Shown here: one piece after another, positions 35,188 to 46,800 of the stretch
Layout of the letters: the number at the start of each line of letters is the position of its first letter
How positions within the stretch are numbered: position 1 is the first letter of the stretch
DNA from: Candidatus Hydrogenedentota bacterium
GTDB lineage: Bacteria > Hydrogenedentota > Hydrogenedentia > Hydrogenedentales > JAJRTN01
NCBI GenBank assembly: GCA_024278275.1
Contig: JAJRTN010000158.1
Location: 1 to 57,527 of the forward strand
Direction: 5' to 3'
DNA: 57,527 nucleotides
Notes under the pieces: model-generated
Databases searched by the model: none
Seen by the model: only the letters and a program-made list of their open reading frames with translations
What the model was told of the DNA's origin: nothing
Position numbers and translations under genes: made by a program

Positions 35188-36699
35188 GTGGCACGGTCAA
35201 GCTACTCTCCTGGGAAGCTCGGGGTGCTTTTCCTGGCGCCGGTCCTGGCCCTGTTGCTGCTGGTGCTTCCGACACCCGGGGGTATGAGCGTCGAGGGACA
35301 CCGGGCGGGGGCCGTAGCCCTGCTCATGGTGGCGTGGTGGGTCACCGAAGCCCTGCCCCTGGCCGCGACCGCGTTGCTTCCGCTGGCCTTGTTCCCCTTG
35401 CTTGGCGTGATGAGCGGCAAGGCGACGGCCTCGGCCTATGGCGACGCGAACATTTTCCTTTTCGCGGGGGGCTTTTTTATTGCCATGGCCATGCAGAAGT
35501 GCGGGCTCCACGTGCGCATCGCTTTGAACATCGTGACCCGAACAGGCACCAACCCCCGCGGCCTGGTGCTGGGCTTCATGGTCGCCACGGCCTTTCTCTC
35601 CATGTGGATATCCAACACGGCGACCACCCTCATGATGTTGCCCATTGCCCTGGCGGTGAGCGACTACCTGGAGACGGATACGCCGGACCGGGGAATCGGA
35701 AACTTCCCGGCGTGCCTGTTGCTGTCCATCGCCTATGCCGCCAGCATCGGCGGCGTGGGAACCCTCGTCGGTACCCCGCCCAATATCGTTCTCGCCGCGC
35801 AGTACGCCGAAATGTTTCCCGACGCCGAACCCATCGGATTCCTCCAGTGGATGTGCGTCGGTATCCCCTTTGTGCTGCTCTTCTTGCCCCTGGCCTGGAT
35901 TTTCCTGACGCGGGTGCTGTTCCGTCTCGACGCACGGTCCGACTGCCGCGCATCCGATGAGATTCGCCGCCGAAAGACGGCATTGGGTTCCATGAGCCGG
36001 GCCGAAAAAATCGTGCTGACTGTCTCGGCGATGACGGCCTTGAGTTGGATCTTTCGTAAGAACATCGACCTGGGCCTGTTTTCAATCCCCGGATGGTCCA
36101 GCCTCTTTCCGAATCCCGGCGGCATTCATGACGGTACGGTGGCCATCTTCTTCGCCGTGTTGCTTTTCGCCATCCCCACCGACCTGCGCAAGGGCGAGTT
36201 TGCCCTCGACTGGGAATGGGCCAAGCGCATCCCCTGGGGCGTGTTGCTGCTTTTCGGCGGCGGGCTCGCCCTGGCCAAGGCCTTCAAGGAAACCGGCCTG
36301 GTGGAATGGCTGGGCGCCTGCTTCGTTCACCTGTCCGTGTTGCCGCCCGTTCTCGTCGTGCTGATGATCGCCCTGACCCTCACCTTCCTCACCGAAATGA
36401 CCTCAAACACCGCCACCACCACCATCATGCTCCCTTTGCTCGGGGGTGCCGCGGCCTTGGCCATCGGCGTGGACCCGCTGCTCCTCATGATTCCCGCGGC
36501 CATCAGCGCTTCCTGCGCCTTCATGCTGCCCGTGGCCACGCCCCCCAACGCCATTGTCTTTGGATCGGGCCGCATCACGGTGGAACAAATGGCGTGGGCC
36601 GGGCTTCTGTTCAACCTAGCGGGGGCCCTGTTGGTGACCCTCCTCACCTGGTTTCTCGCTGTGCCGGTTTTCGGGATCAAGATTACCTTCGGTCTTTAG
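35188..36699 (+). CDS. DASS/SLC13-family Na+-coupled carboxylate transporter
   Basis: A 503-residue inner-membrane symporter for di- or tricarboxylates or sulfate. The two inverted-repeat halves each carry the family SNT signature: WISNTATTLMMLPI and TSNTATTTIMLPL. GGVGTLVGTPPN and PVATPPNAIVFGSG are the matching re-entrant loops. A GTG start at 35188 has GGGAGG 5 bases upstream, better than the ATG at 35116. Its TAG stop codon overlaps the left inverted repeat of the MITE-like element at 36698. The substrate cannot be read from sequence. Confidence 0.9.
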   Translation: MARSSYSPGKLGVLFLAPVLALLLLVLPTPGGMSVEGHRAGAVALLMVAWWVTEALPLAATALLPLALFPLLGVMSGKATASAYGDANIFLFAGGFFIAMAMQKCGLHVRIALNIVTRTGTNPRGLVLGFMVATAFLSMWISNTATTLMMLPIALAVSDYLETDTPDRGIGNFPACLLLSIAYAASIGGVGTLVGTPPNIVLAAQYAEMFPDAEPIGFLQWMCVGIPFVLLFLPLAWIFLTRVLFRLDARSDCRASDEIRRRKTALGSMSRAEKIVLTVSAMTALSWIFRKNIDLGLFSIPGWSSLFPNPGGIHDGTVAIFFAVLLFAIPTDLRKGEFALDWEWAKRIPWGVLLLFGGGLALAKAFKETGLVEWLGACFVHLSVLPPVLVVLMIALTLTFLTEMTSNTATTTIMLPLLGGAAALAIGVDPLLLMIPAAISASCAFMLPVATPPNAIVFGSGRITVEQMAWAGLLFNLAGALLVTLLTWFLAVPVFGIKITFGL

Positions 36700-36827
36700 C
36701 CCGGATATTTCACCAGCCTCCCCTTGCGCACGCGTCTCCACGCGCTTGTCGCCCGCCTCGTTTCGCCAGGCCCCTGCCCTGGCCAATCCACGCATGCCCA
36801 CAGCGAAGTTGGTGATACTTCCGGGCT
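36698..36827. mobile_element. MITE-like element, copy B
   Basis: The left end AGCCCGGATATTTCACC and the right end, whose reverse complement is AGCCCGGAAGTATCACC, form terminal inverted repeats around 130 bases. It shares ends and internal blocks with copy A at 20898. It starts on the stop codon of the DASS gene and may have supplied or replaced that stop. Confidence 0.65.
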
Positions 36828-36866
36828 GACATCCGGCACGAAACGCCGGGTGGAGGGGCCGCCTGG

Positions 36867-37718
36867 TTATCCATCGCCTTTCGATGTGCGCCATCGGAAA
36901 AGATACAGATACAGATAGGCCAGGGCCGCGAAGGCGATGAGTCCCAACGATACCACCTGTGAGAGGGTCATGCCCAGGTAGGGACGGGGGCTGTCGCCCC
37001 GCAGGGCTTCGGTGGAAAAGCGCAGGGCACCGTAAAGCAGGGGGTACAGAAACAGAATGGAGCGGACCGGGTGCGGTTTTTTGTAGGCATGGCGCATGAG
37101 GAAAAAAAGGAGCAGCAGGCCCGCCGCGTTGTAGATCTGGGTGGGATGAACCGGCAGGGAGGCGGGGGCCGAAGCGTCGATAAGATGGTCCGCCACATGG
37201 GCTTTGAAAGCGTAACTGCCGCGGGGAAAGACAATGCCCCACGGCATATGCGTGACACGTCCCCAGCAGCAGCCATTCAAGAAACATCCGACGCGCGTAA
37301 TCGCGATACCGAGCATGAGGTAAGGCATGCACACGTCACCGATGGGCAGAAGGGGCACGCGTTTGAACTTCATGTAGGCGATGGCCGCCGCGAGTCCGCC
37401 TGCCAGGCCGCCGTAATAGACCAGGCCCGGCTGCCAGATGAAGAACGATTCGTAGAGATAAATCTCTTTGCCCCAGAGGGGTTCATACTGGTTGCGGTAC
37501 TGAAGAATCCACCAGGCATGGGCGCCCACGCGGCCGGCCAGGGCGATCCAGATGCCCGCAATCGGGGTGATGGGGAAAGGCTTTTCCAGCTTGTAGTTTT
37601 CCCGCACCGCCAGCAGCGTACAGGCCACGAAGGCAATCGCCATCATCACCGTGTAGGCGTGGAAATACAAATCCCCGAGCAAGGGAACGTCGTGAATGGA
37701 AAACAGGGTCGGCCGCAT
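36867..37718 (-). CDS. lgt: Prolipoprotein diacylglyceryl transferase
   Basis: A 283-residue polytopic enzyme that adds diacylglycerol to the lipobox Cys of prolipoproteins. Family blocks include LAGRVGAHAWWIL, YYGGLAGG (Tyr where many have His), GIAITRVGCFLNGCCWG and LPVHPTQIYNA, with a late conserved Arg. The ATG at 37718 overlaps the stop of the upstream secreted-protein gene as TGATG, and there is no separate ribosome site. Its translation should therefore depend on re-initiation. Longer upstream readings belong to the other gene's frame. Confidence 0.93.
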   Translation of the reverse strand: MRPTLFSIHDVPLLGDLYFHAYTVMMAIAFVACTLLAVRENYKLEKPFPITPIAGIWIALAGRVGAHAWWILQYRNQYEPLWGKEIYLYESFFIWQPGLVYYGGLAGGLAAAIAYMKFKRVPLLPIGDVCMPYLMLGIAITRVGCFLNGCCWGRVTHMPWGIVFPRGSYAFKAHVADHLIDASAPASLPVHPTQIYNAAGLLLLFFLMRHAYKKPHPVRSILFLYPLLYGALRFSTEALRGDSPRPYLGMTLSQVVSLGLIAFAALAYLYLYLFRWRTSKGDG

Positions 37719-38860
37719 CAGGCATGCCGCTTTCGCCGACATACCCAGGCGGGCGACAGCCATGCCAGCACGAGCAGGACCGCGCCGAAGACTACTTCTC
37801 CAAGGCCGCCGAAGCCGGCGGTGAGCAGTGTTTTGCCTCCCCGGCGGAAGCCGCTCGCGGCCACGCCGGACGGCGGTTGTTCGCACCCCACGGGCGTGCG
37901 GGAGGCCACCCAATAATAGTACGTGGGGCCATCGGCGGGCGGCGCGCCATTACAGCCGCCCGGCGCCATCGAATCCGCCGGGTTGGCTGTGATATCCAGG
38001 AAGTCCGTTGCTTCCACCCACCCCTCGCCCAGCGGAAGGGCGACTTCGAGGTCGTCTGTATCCGCGCGGTACACGCGATAGGTCACCCCGGGGGAATCCA
38101 CGGCGTCCCAGGCGATCAGAATCCCGTCGCTTCGGCCCTGGCTCGCGGTAACGTTTTCAGGAAGATCGGGCGCCGAACAGCCCACCAGGATTCCGCCGTC
38201 GCGCATGGCAAGCACAATCGGCCCTTCCGTGTCGCTGGCGGAGCTGCGCCGCTCCGCGCCGTCCACGACCACCGGGTTATTCGTGTCGTGTCCCACGACA
38301 TCGAGTGTCGGCCCCACGGAAAGCGACGGATCGATGCGAAAGGCCAGCGTCAAGAGCGGCCCTTCAGGGATGGCGGCCTGATCGGTTCCCAAACCGGCGA
38401 TGCTGATCGCGATGGCACCTTCCGCCGGGTGGTACGCCACCGTGAGCATCTTCCCCGTATCCTCCAGGGAGAAATCGGCGCGGACACCGCTTCGGGTCGT
38501 CATAACATGGCCCTCGTCGTCCCGTACCGGGTTGCCCTGGTCATCCCGTACGATGGTCTCGAAGTAGTCCTCCACGGGGGTCAACCGGGCCGGGTCATAG
38601 CCTATCCAGAGAACCATGGTGGCCGGTTGGTGGATACCCCGAAAAAAGTCCACGGGCAATTCGACGGTTTCACCGGCATTTCCTGCACTATGCCCAATCT
38701 CCACGGTGACCCCTTCGCCTTCCTGGGCGTACGCGGAAGCTACGGAGTAGAGCAGAACCACAACAAGGCAAAGCGGCCGCAGGGCGGAGAAAACAAGGCT
38801 TGGCGCAAGTGAACGAAGCGGTTTCCGGAATTTTTTCACGGGTACCAGGCAAATTGACAT
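37718..38860 (-). CDS. Secreted cohesin-like plus FN3-like protein with C-terminal anchor
   Basis: A 380-residue exported protein. A long basic N-region and hydrophobic core (LCLVVVLLYSVASAYA) form the signal. Residues about 47-205 resemble a cohesin-type domain (GNAGETVELPVDFFRGIHQPATMVLWIGYDP). An FN3-like domain follows (VTASQGRSDGILIAWDAV). The end is a hydrophobic helix plus RRKRHA, like other sorting tails in this window. The ATG at 38860 has AAGGGA upstream. No dockerin partner is recognised nearby. Its stop codon is shared with the lgt start. Confidence 0.78.
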   Translation of the reverse strand: MSICLVPVKKFRKPLRSLAPSLVFSALRPLCLVVVLLYSVASAYAQEGEGVTVEIGHSAGNAGETVELPVDFFRGIHQPATMVLWIGYDPARLTPVEDYFETIVRDDQGNPVRDDEGHVMTTRSGVRADFSLEDTGKMLTVAYHPAEGAIAISIAGLGTDQAAIPEGPLLTLAFRIDPSLSVGPTLDVVGHDTNNPVVVDGAERRSSASDTEGPIVLAMRDGGILVGCSAPDLPENVTASQGRSDGILIAWDAVDSPGVTYRVYRADTDDLEVALPLGEGWVEATDFLDITANPADSMAPGGCNGAPPADGPTYYYWVASRTPVGCEQPPSGVAASGFRRGGKTLLTAGFGGLGEVVFGAVLLVLAWLSPAWVCRRKRHA

Positions 38861-39243
38861 ACCATATCCCTTCACGGTGGCGTTGAAACTCTATCCTTGG
38901 GGGACGGCGGGTGTCAAGCCGCTTTGCAGGGCGCTCGATGGAGATTGCTCACAAACCCTTCACCGCTTCCGTGCATCCCGTCCTTCCATCGCCCACGCGG
39001 GAATCCATACGCTTTGCAGACAGCATTTGTTCCATGGTGCCGATTTTCGTTTTTGTGAGAATGACGGTGGGGGTATGAAAGGTGCCAGGCCGGGTTCCAG
39101 GGAGAACAGGGGGCAATCCCTTCAGCCCTCCTTGTGTACGGGCCTCAAGTGCCGTTGTTTGGAAGGGAGTTACGAGGCATCTCCCAAAAACGCCCGGACG
39201 TCAAATACGTCCGGGCGCGAAAAACATGACACACACGGTGATC
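38861..39243. other. Intergenic region, terminator only
   Basis: This 383-base gap between the secDF 3' end and the cohesin-like gene contains the secDF terminator at 39186-39217 and, near its other end, the promoter region of the cohesin-lgt pair. I see no other gene or repeat. Confidence 0.6.
39186..39217 (-). terminator. Rho-independent terminator of tgt-yajC-secDF
   Basis: CGCCCGGACGT and ACGTCCGGGCG form a perfect 11-bp stem with a 5-base loop (39191-39217). On the minus strand the stem is followed by TTTTTGGG. It lies 26 bases beyond the secDF stop codon. Confidence 0.9.
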
Positions 39244-42054
39244 CTAGGCACGCGATCCTTTGTATTTCGACTTTGAACCGCCGCGGCCTTTCTTGACGGT
39301 TTTCTTCTTCGCTTCATTTCCCGCCTCGGCCTTGTTGCCCTTCTTGGCGGTTTCGGTGCGCGTCTCACGGCGCATCCAGTAGACGGCCGAACTCGCCACG
39401 AAAATGGAGGAGTAGGTACCAACGATCACACCGATCATCAGGCACAAGGCAAAATCGTTGATGGCGTCGCCACCAAAGAGGAATAGCACCAGGACCACGA
39501 ACAAGGTGGTCAAGGAAGTAAGGAGCGTTCGGCTCAAGGTCTGGTTGATGGCGAAATCGAGGATTTCAATGTACTTCAGGCCTTTGCCGCGATAATTCGC
39601 CACATCCTCGCGGATACGGTCGAACACCACGATGGTGTCATTCAAGGAGTAACCGATGATGGTCAGGACGGCCGCCACGACATTCATGGAAATATGGCGC
39701 CCCAGGAGGGCCAGGATCCCCACGGTGATAAGCACGTCGTGGGCCAGGGCCAGGAAAGCGCCGGCGGCAAAACGCCAGTCAAAGCGGAAGACAATGTATA
39801 TGCTGATGAACACGAAGGACCAAATAATGCAGGCAATGGCGTCGGTTCGGAGTTGCTTGCCCACCGCGGGCCCGACGGTCTCCACCTGGTCGGGCACGAT
39901 TTTTCCATCGCCCGCCAGGGGCAGCAAAGCATCCTCGATACGGGCGGCCACCGTCTTCACCCCGTTTTTGCCGCCTTTACCGGAAGCGGTGTCATCGGTC
40001 ACCTTTTCCGGCGCATTTCCCTCGCCACTCACGCGAATCAGGAAACGGTTCTCGGAAAAGCCGCCTCGGCTGGCTTCCTGTACCTGGGGTCCTTTGAAGC
40101 CGGCCTCCACGAGGGCCGAGCGCACGTGCCCCACTTCAATGTTGTCTTCCGTGTCAATGTGCAGCGTGACATTGGTGCCCTCGGTGAAGTCCACGCCATA
40201 CATGTCTTTGCCGCGCATGCCGAAAACCACCATGCCGACGGTGATGACGACAAGGCTCACGGTGACGGCCACCCACCGGGCGCTCAGGAAGCGGACCTTG
40301 CTTTCGGCGGGGACGACACTGAGCATGGTCAACTTCTTCAGCCACCCCTTGGCGAGGAGGAAATCGAAGATGGCCCGGGTCACCACGAGGGCGGAAAACA
40401 CGCTGGTGCAGACGCCCACGCTGAGGGTGATGGCGAAGCCTTCGATGGGACCCGTGCCGAACTGCATGAGTACGGCGGCCGCGATGAGGGTGGTTACGTT
40501 CGCATCCAGGATGGTGATCGTGGCCCGGCTGAAACCACTGTCCACGGAGGAGGCCAAGGAATGGCCCAGGCGCAGTTCCTCGCGGATGCGCTCGAAAATG
40601 AGCACGTTGGCGTCCACCGCCATGCCGATGGTGAGGATCAAACCCGCGATGCCGGGAAGGGTGAGGGTCATGTCGAAGTAGGCCATGGCGGCCACCACGA
40701 AGATGGCGTTCAGCGCCAGGCCGATCAAGGCGATAATACCGGCAATGTGGTAATAAACGAGCATGAAGATGCCGACCAGGGCGATACCGATGAGCGCGGA
40801 GGTCACGCCGCTGTGTACAGAATCGGCGCCCAGGGTGGCGCCGACCACGCCGCTGTATTCTTCCTTGATGGGCACGACCATGGAGCCCGAGTTCAGGGCG
40901 ATGGCCAGGTCGGTGGCGTCGGCCGCCTCGAAATTCCCGGTGATCTGTCCGCTGTACCCGATGGCCTCATTGATGACCGGCGCGGAGAGCACCACGTCAT
41001 CCACGACGATAGCCATGCGGCGGCCCACGTTTTCCCCGGTGGCCTTTTTGAAATCGTTGGCCGCCTCGTTCTGCATCTGGAAATTGATCATCCAGGAGGG
41101 GGCGCGCTGCTGGTCGGGCATGGCTATGGCGGACTTGATGCCCGAACCGGAAGCCAGGGGCTTTTTCTCCAGCACGTACAGCCTGTAATCCGTCTGCTTT
41201 TCCCATGGCTTGGGGGGCTGGCTGAAGCGAACGACCTTGTCTTCGGGGATGATGCCGTCCGCCTCGGCCTTGGCCAGGAAGGTCGCCATGTGGTTGTAAT
41301 TCTCGGCGCTCACATGCCAGTCATCGCCCCGCAGCTCGGGTGGAATGAGAAGGTTGGTGAAGGCCTCGCCGTACTTCGCCTTCATCTTGGTGAAAACATC
41401 CACCGTTTCGTCGGCGCCGGCCACGATCTGAAAGTTGAGCACGGCGGTCTTGGTGATCAGGGCCTGGGCACGGCGGACATTCTTTTCGCCGGGGAGCTGT
41501 ACCTGCACTTTATCGTCGCCCAGGGCCTGAATGATCGGCTCGCGGGCCTCGAAATCATGGATGCGGCGGCTGACCTGTTGAACTACCGTGTCCTGGATTT
41601 GTTTACGGATATCCGCATCGCTCATCTTGTATTCATTGCGCAGGATGTCCAGTTTTTCCTTGGGAAGGTCGTTGATGTCGAAACCAATAATCATATGGAC
41701 GCCGCCCTGGAGGTCGAGCCCCAGGGTAATGACGCGGCTGCGGTCGAATTCCGACCAGCGGCGGATGTTGTGCCAGAGTTTTTCGAAGTAACCGAGCTTT
41801 TTACCGGCCCATTGGGCGTCCTGTTCCCGCCAGATCTCTTCGCGCCACTCGCGGGTTCCCTTGGCGGGTTTTGGCAGGGCTTCGAGCGCTTTCTGCCGTT
41901 CGGCCCTGTCCTCGATGGCCAGGGCCTGCTCGCGCTTGGCGAGCCATTCCTGGTCGCTGTCAAGGGTCATCCAGCCGATGGTGGGGTAGATGTTCACCAA
42001 GGCCACGACGATCACAAACCAAATGAGGAGAGCGCGGTAAGGGTGCTTGTTCAT
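39244..42054 (-). CDS. secDF: Fused protein-export factor SecDF
   Basis: A 936-residue proton-driven accessory factor of the Sec translocon. The SecD half (1 to about 600) begins with one helix, then the periplasmic region with GLDLQGGVHMIIGFD near 113, followed by the helix bundle. The SecF half (about 610-905) has a new first helix, GKDMYGVDFTEGTNVTL and the second bundle with AHDVLITVGI and SLNDTIVVFDRIRED. A single continuous frame joins both halves, as in other bacteria with fused SecDF. The C-terminus is Lys-rich. It is the last gene of tgt-yajC-secDF and is followed by a strong terminator. Confidence 0.95.
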   Translation of the reverse strand: MNKHPYRALLIWFVIVVALVNIYPTIGWMTLDSDQEWLAKREQALAIEDRAERQKALEALPKPAKGTREWREEIWREQDAQWAGKKLGYFEKLWHNIRRWSEFDRSRVITLGLDLQGGVHMIIGFDINDLPKEKLDILRNEYKMSDADIRKQIQDTVVQQVSRRIHDFEAREPIIQALGDDKVQVQLPGEKNVRRAQALITKTAVLNFQIVAGADETVDVFTKMKAKYGEAFTNLLIPPELRGDDWHVSAENYNHMATFLAKAEADGIIPEDKVVRFSQPPKPWEKQTDYRLYVLEKKPLASGSGIKSAIAMPDQQRAPSWMINFQMQNEAANDFKKATGENVGRRMAIVVDDVVLSAPVINEAIGYSGQITGNFEAADATDLAIALNSGSMVVPIKEEYSGVVGATLGADSVHSGVTSALIGIALVGIFMLVYYHIAGIIALIGLALNAIFVVAAMAYFDMTLTLPGIAGLILTIGMAVDANVLIFERIREELRLGHSLASSVDSGFSRATITILDANVTTLIAAAVLMQFGTGPIEGFAITLSVGVCTSVFSALVVTRAIFDFLLAKGWLKKLTMLSVVPAESKVRFLSARWVAVTVSLVVITVGMVVFGMRGKDMYGVDFTEGTNVTLHIDTEDNIEVGHVRSALVEAGFKGPQVQEASRGGFSENRFLIRVSGEGNAPEKVTDDTASGKGGKNGVKTVAARIEDALLPLAGDGKIVPDQVETVGPAVGKQLRTDAIACIIWSFVFISIYIVFRFDWRFAAGAFLALAHDVLITVGILALLGRHISMNVVAAVLTIIGYSLNDTIVVFDRIREDVANYRGKGLKYIEILDFAINQTLSRTLLTSLTTLFVVLVLFLFGGDAINDFALCLMIGVIVGTYSSIFVASSAVYWMRRETRTETAKKGNKAEAGNEAKKKTVKKGRGGSKSKYKGSRA

Positions 42055-42151
42055 GGGAGAACTCCACTTGGAAAACGCGCTGAACGGTCCCGTTCTCGGA
42101 CCGGCAATGCGCGAGGGCTTCGGAAATCCCGGGCGATGGGCGGATATTCCG

Positions 42152-42529
42152 CTACTCGCCGTCCTTCTTTTTCGTGACTTGGGCGATGGCGCTGCGAACG
42201 AACTCGACGGTCACGTCGTCATCCACGCGCAACACGGCGTGCGTGTCCGACAAGTTCACGATGGTGCCGCAGATTCCCCCCGTGGTCACCACGGCATCCC
42301 CCTTGGCCAGGGCGGCGAGCATGTCCCGGCGCTCCTTATCACGTTTTTGCTGGGGGCGCAGCATAAGGAAGTAGAAGATGGCGGCAAAGGCGATCAGCAT
42401 GGGGATCATGCTGCCAAGAGGGTTCGCGCCCCCGGCGCCCGGGGGGGCGGCCGGAGCGCCGTCTCCGCCTTGGGCGACCGCCTGGGCCACGACCAACTTC
42501 GCTGCGTCAAGGTAGGGTAAAATACTCAT
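42152..42529 (-). CDS. yajC: Preprotein translocase subunit YajC
   Basis: A 125-residue small membrane protein that associates with SecDF. An Ala/Gly/Pro-rich start precedes one helix (MIPMLIAFAAIFYFLMLRPQ), immediately followed by the YajC hallmark RPQQKRDKERRDMLAALAKGDAVVTTGGICGTI. The ATG at 42529 has a weak ribosome site; the longer reading from 42814 runs into tgt and is rejected. It lies 97 bases before secDF and 65 after tgt, the classical order. Confidence 0.93.
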   Translation of the reverse strand: MSILPYLDAAKLVVAQAVAQGGDGAPAAPPGAGGANPLGSMIPMLIAFAAIFYFLMLRPQQKRDKERRDMLAALAKGDAVVTTGGICGTIVNLSDTHAVLRVDDDVTVEFVRSAIAQVTKKKDGE

Positions 42530-42594
42530 CGTTCGGCTATTCCCATGTCCCCAAAGCAGACCGTGTGGCGCACCCACACCGGTCCGGTTTTCCG

Positions 42595-43755
<1,161 letters not shown>

Positions 43756-43877
43756 TTACGGAACGGACAGGAGGAAAAACGGGCCGGGCAGCGCGATAAG
43801 GGAGTGAATTGGGGTGTACCCGGGTTGGCACGGTCACTTAGGCTCCCTCACGATGACGGCCTGTGAAAGTTGTGAAC

Positions 43878-46800
43878 TCAAGGCGTTGCCCGGACCCGGG
43901 CTTTGCGTTGGGCCAGTAACTGCTGCACAAGCGCAAGCACCCGGGGTCTTTTCGCCTGCGTCGCAATGGACTCGGATGATTTGCCGAGTGCGGAAGGCTG
44001 TGTCAGGGATGCGCCGTGTTCAACCAACAGCCTGATCATCTCCAGGTGTCCCTCCTGGATCGCCTCCTGGAGAGGGGTAAATCCGTCCATCGTGTCCGCC
44101 TGCCGTTCCAGGGAGGCGCCATGATTCAGCAGGAATCGGGCGGCATCCAGGCGCCCGAACCGGGCGGCCCAGTGCAGGGGGGTTCGGCCAAAGCTGGAAT
44201 GATCCAGGTATTCCGGATAGAACTCATGAAGCGTTGTGAGCCTTTCCATGTCGCCGGCGATGGCGGATTGCCGGTATTCCTCGTAAACGACCGCGCGCAG
44301 GTAGAAACGCATTCGACTGTAGCGCCAATGGCGCTTCAGTTTTTCCTCGTTTGACAGCGAGGCCAGCCGGCGTGGCTCCAGCATGATCGCTTCGGTGAGG
44401 TCGATAGGGGTTTGGCCTTTTTGGTTTCGGACCGTGAACTCTCCACCCTTGCGGATAACATTCTGAAGAAATTCGATGTTGCCGCCGATAATGGCGCAAT
44501 GGACCACCGTATCGCCCGCTTTGTCCGGCCTGTTGGGATCCTGCCCCCGAATGGAAAACGGCCTTGCGGCGCGCACATTGCCCGCCAGGGCACAGAGATG
44601 GAGCGGCATGCGTCCGTCGGCGTCTGGCCGATTCGGGTCCGCGCCCGCTTTAATCAGGGTGTCAATGAATTCGACATTACCACGCAATGCCGCCAGGTGG
44701 AGGGGGGTGCGGCCATCTTCATCTGCGGGGTTGACATCGATTTTCCGGGCGAGAAGCAGGTCGAGCACTTCCCTGCCGCCCTCGCGGGCGGCTATATGAA
44801 GGGGGGTGCGGCCATGCCGGTCGGGTTGCGAGGCATCGGAACCCATGAAGAGAAGCCATTCCAGCATGAGCCCGCGGTCAAGCCTCGCGGCGATATGGAC
44901 CAGGCTTTGTCCCTTTCGGTCACGCCTGGCGAGGTCGCTTCCGAGAATGGCCAAGTGGCGGGCCAGGGAAAAGTGGTCCCTCGCCACGGCGAGTGCAAGC
45001 GGCGTGTGCCCCTCGCGGTTGATGGCGTCGAGGCCCGCGCTCTGTGAGACCAGCCAATCGACCATGCGGCGGTGTCCAGATTCCGCGGCGAGATGAAGGG
45101 GGGTGTCCCGGCCCCGGTCGCGTGCGGTGAGAACGGCGCCCGCGCCGGCCAACATGCGGGCAATGTCCATGTGGCCCTGAACGGCCGCAATGTGCAGTGG
45201 TGTACGTCCGTAAATATCACGACGGGAAATCACGGCGCCCCGTTCGATGAGGCATTTAACGGCGGCGGGGTGGTCGGCGCGGGTTGCAGTGTGAAGCGGT
45301 GTAAAGCGCAGACGCGCCACGGCGTTCACGTCGGCCCCATGGTCGAGGAGACAGGCCAGGGTATCCGGCAGTCCCAGGCTCGCGGCGATATGAAGGGGCG
45401 TGCGGCCTTCCTTATCGTGATGGTTGATTTCGGCTCCCCGGTCGGTGAGTAGTGCGATGGCCGCGCACTGTCCTTTCGCGGTGGCCGAGAAAACCGCGGT
45501 CTGCCCTTTGAAATCAAGGTTCTCCACCTGGGCACCATAGTCGAGGAGAAACCTGATTACCTTCAGTTTTCCCGCGCGCGCTGCCCGGTGCAGCAGGGGA
45601 TCACGTATCTGGAAGACGCCGATTCCATCCACGCGGGCCCCGGCCTTGAGCAGTAATTCCGCGATATCGAAGGTGGGCAGTGCCAGGGACTGGCTGAAGG
45701 CGGAATCACCGGCGCGGGTGATGGCATGGACGTTGGCGCGTTTTTTGAGCAGGAAGAGCACCATATCACGCTGGTTACCCGCGACGGCGGAGAAAAGGGG
45801 CGTTTGGCCCAAGTAGTTTTCTTCTTCAATCCGGGCGGGCCGACGTTGGATCATGTCGCGCACGGCGTTGATGTCGCCCAAGGCCGCGGCCTGGTGAATG
45901 TTGTAATCGGGGCCCAAGCGCCGCAACAGCGCTGTGGCCGCCCACTGCTTCGCTCTTCCCGCGATGAGCAGGGGTGGAGAATAAGCGTTGGGTTCCGCCT
46001 TGGCCGCCATATCGGCGCCCAGGGCGACGAGGGTTTCGATGGCGCCCAGGCTTCCGTGTTCGGCGGCCACATGGAGCGGAGTGTAATGCTTGCCATTGCG
46101 CGCCATGATATCCTGCCCGCGCCGGTGCAGCATGCGAATCATGTAGACACGGTTTGCGGCCGCGGCCAGGTGGATGGCGTAATTGCCAAAGGCATCACGC
46201 GCGTTTGTATCGGCGCCGCTGTCCCAAAGGGCGTTCATCATATGGGCGTCCCCTTCCTCCGCGGCGATGAGCACGGGGGAACCCGCTGGATCAGCGTTTC
46301 CATCATTCGCCATTCCCGCATCGATGAGATCCAGGGCCGTGTAAAGATCGTGAGCGGCCACGGCCTGCGCCAGCGATGCGTACAGGAAGGGGTGCCCCCG
46401 CGGTCGAAGGCCCTTTACATCCAACGCGCCAATGCCGTCCAGAACGGGCGGCGGCATTACCATGGCGGGCAATTCGCGTTTCGCGATGGGGCCGCGCGCG
46501 GAGGGCGTCAGCCGCAATTCACGGGGCCGGTCATAAATGTTAGGCTCTATCTCCAGGTCCTTCGGAAGGGGTTGCCAAGGTACTTCCGGCTCGTTTTTTC
46601 CAGTTTGTAATATCTTGTCATCTGTGGGTGACGGTGGAGCGGTCTGCTTCGGTGGCGGTGCTGCCGGTTCCGGCGCTTCGCGCAGCACGGTGGGAATGGT
46701 GGGGCCGTAAGCCCCCTCGATGGCCTGTTTCAGCAAGGTTTCGGAGGCGCTGAGTTCCTCCTCGGAGGGGGATGATGTGTCGGAGGGCTTTTCGGTTGCC

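Noticed and set aside
39694-42177. An 827-codon open frame on the plus strand opposite secDF
   Set aside because: It is His/Gly/Asp-rich shadow sequence with no start signal, while the minus strand encodes a textbook SecDF.
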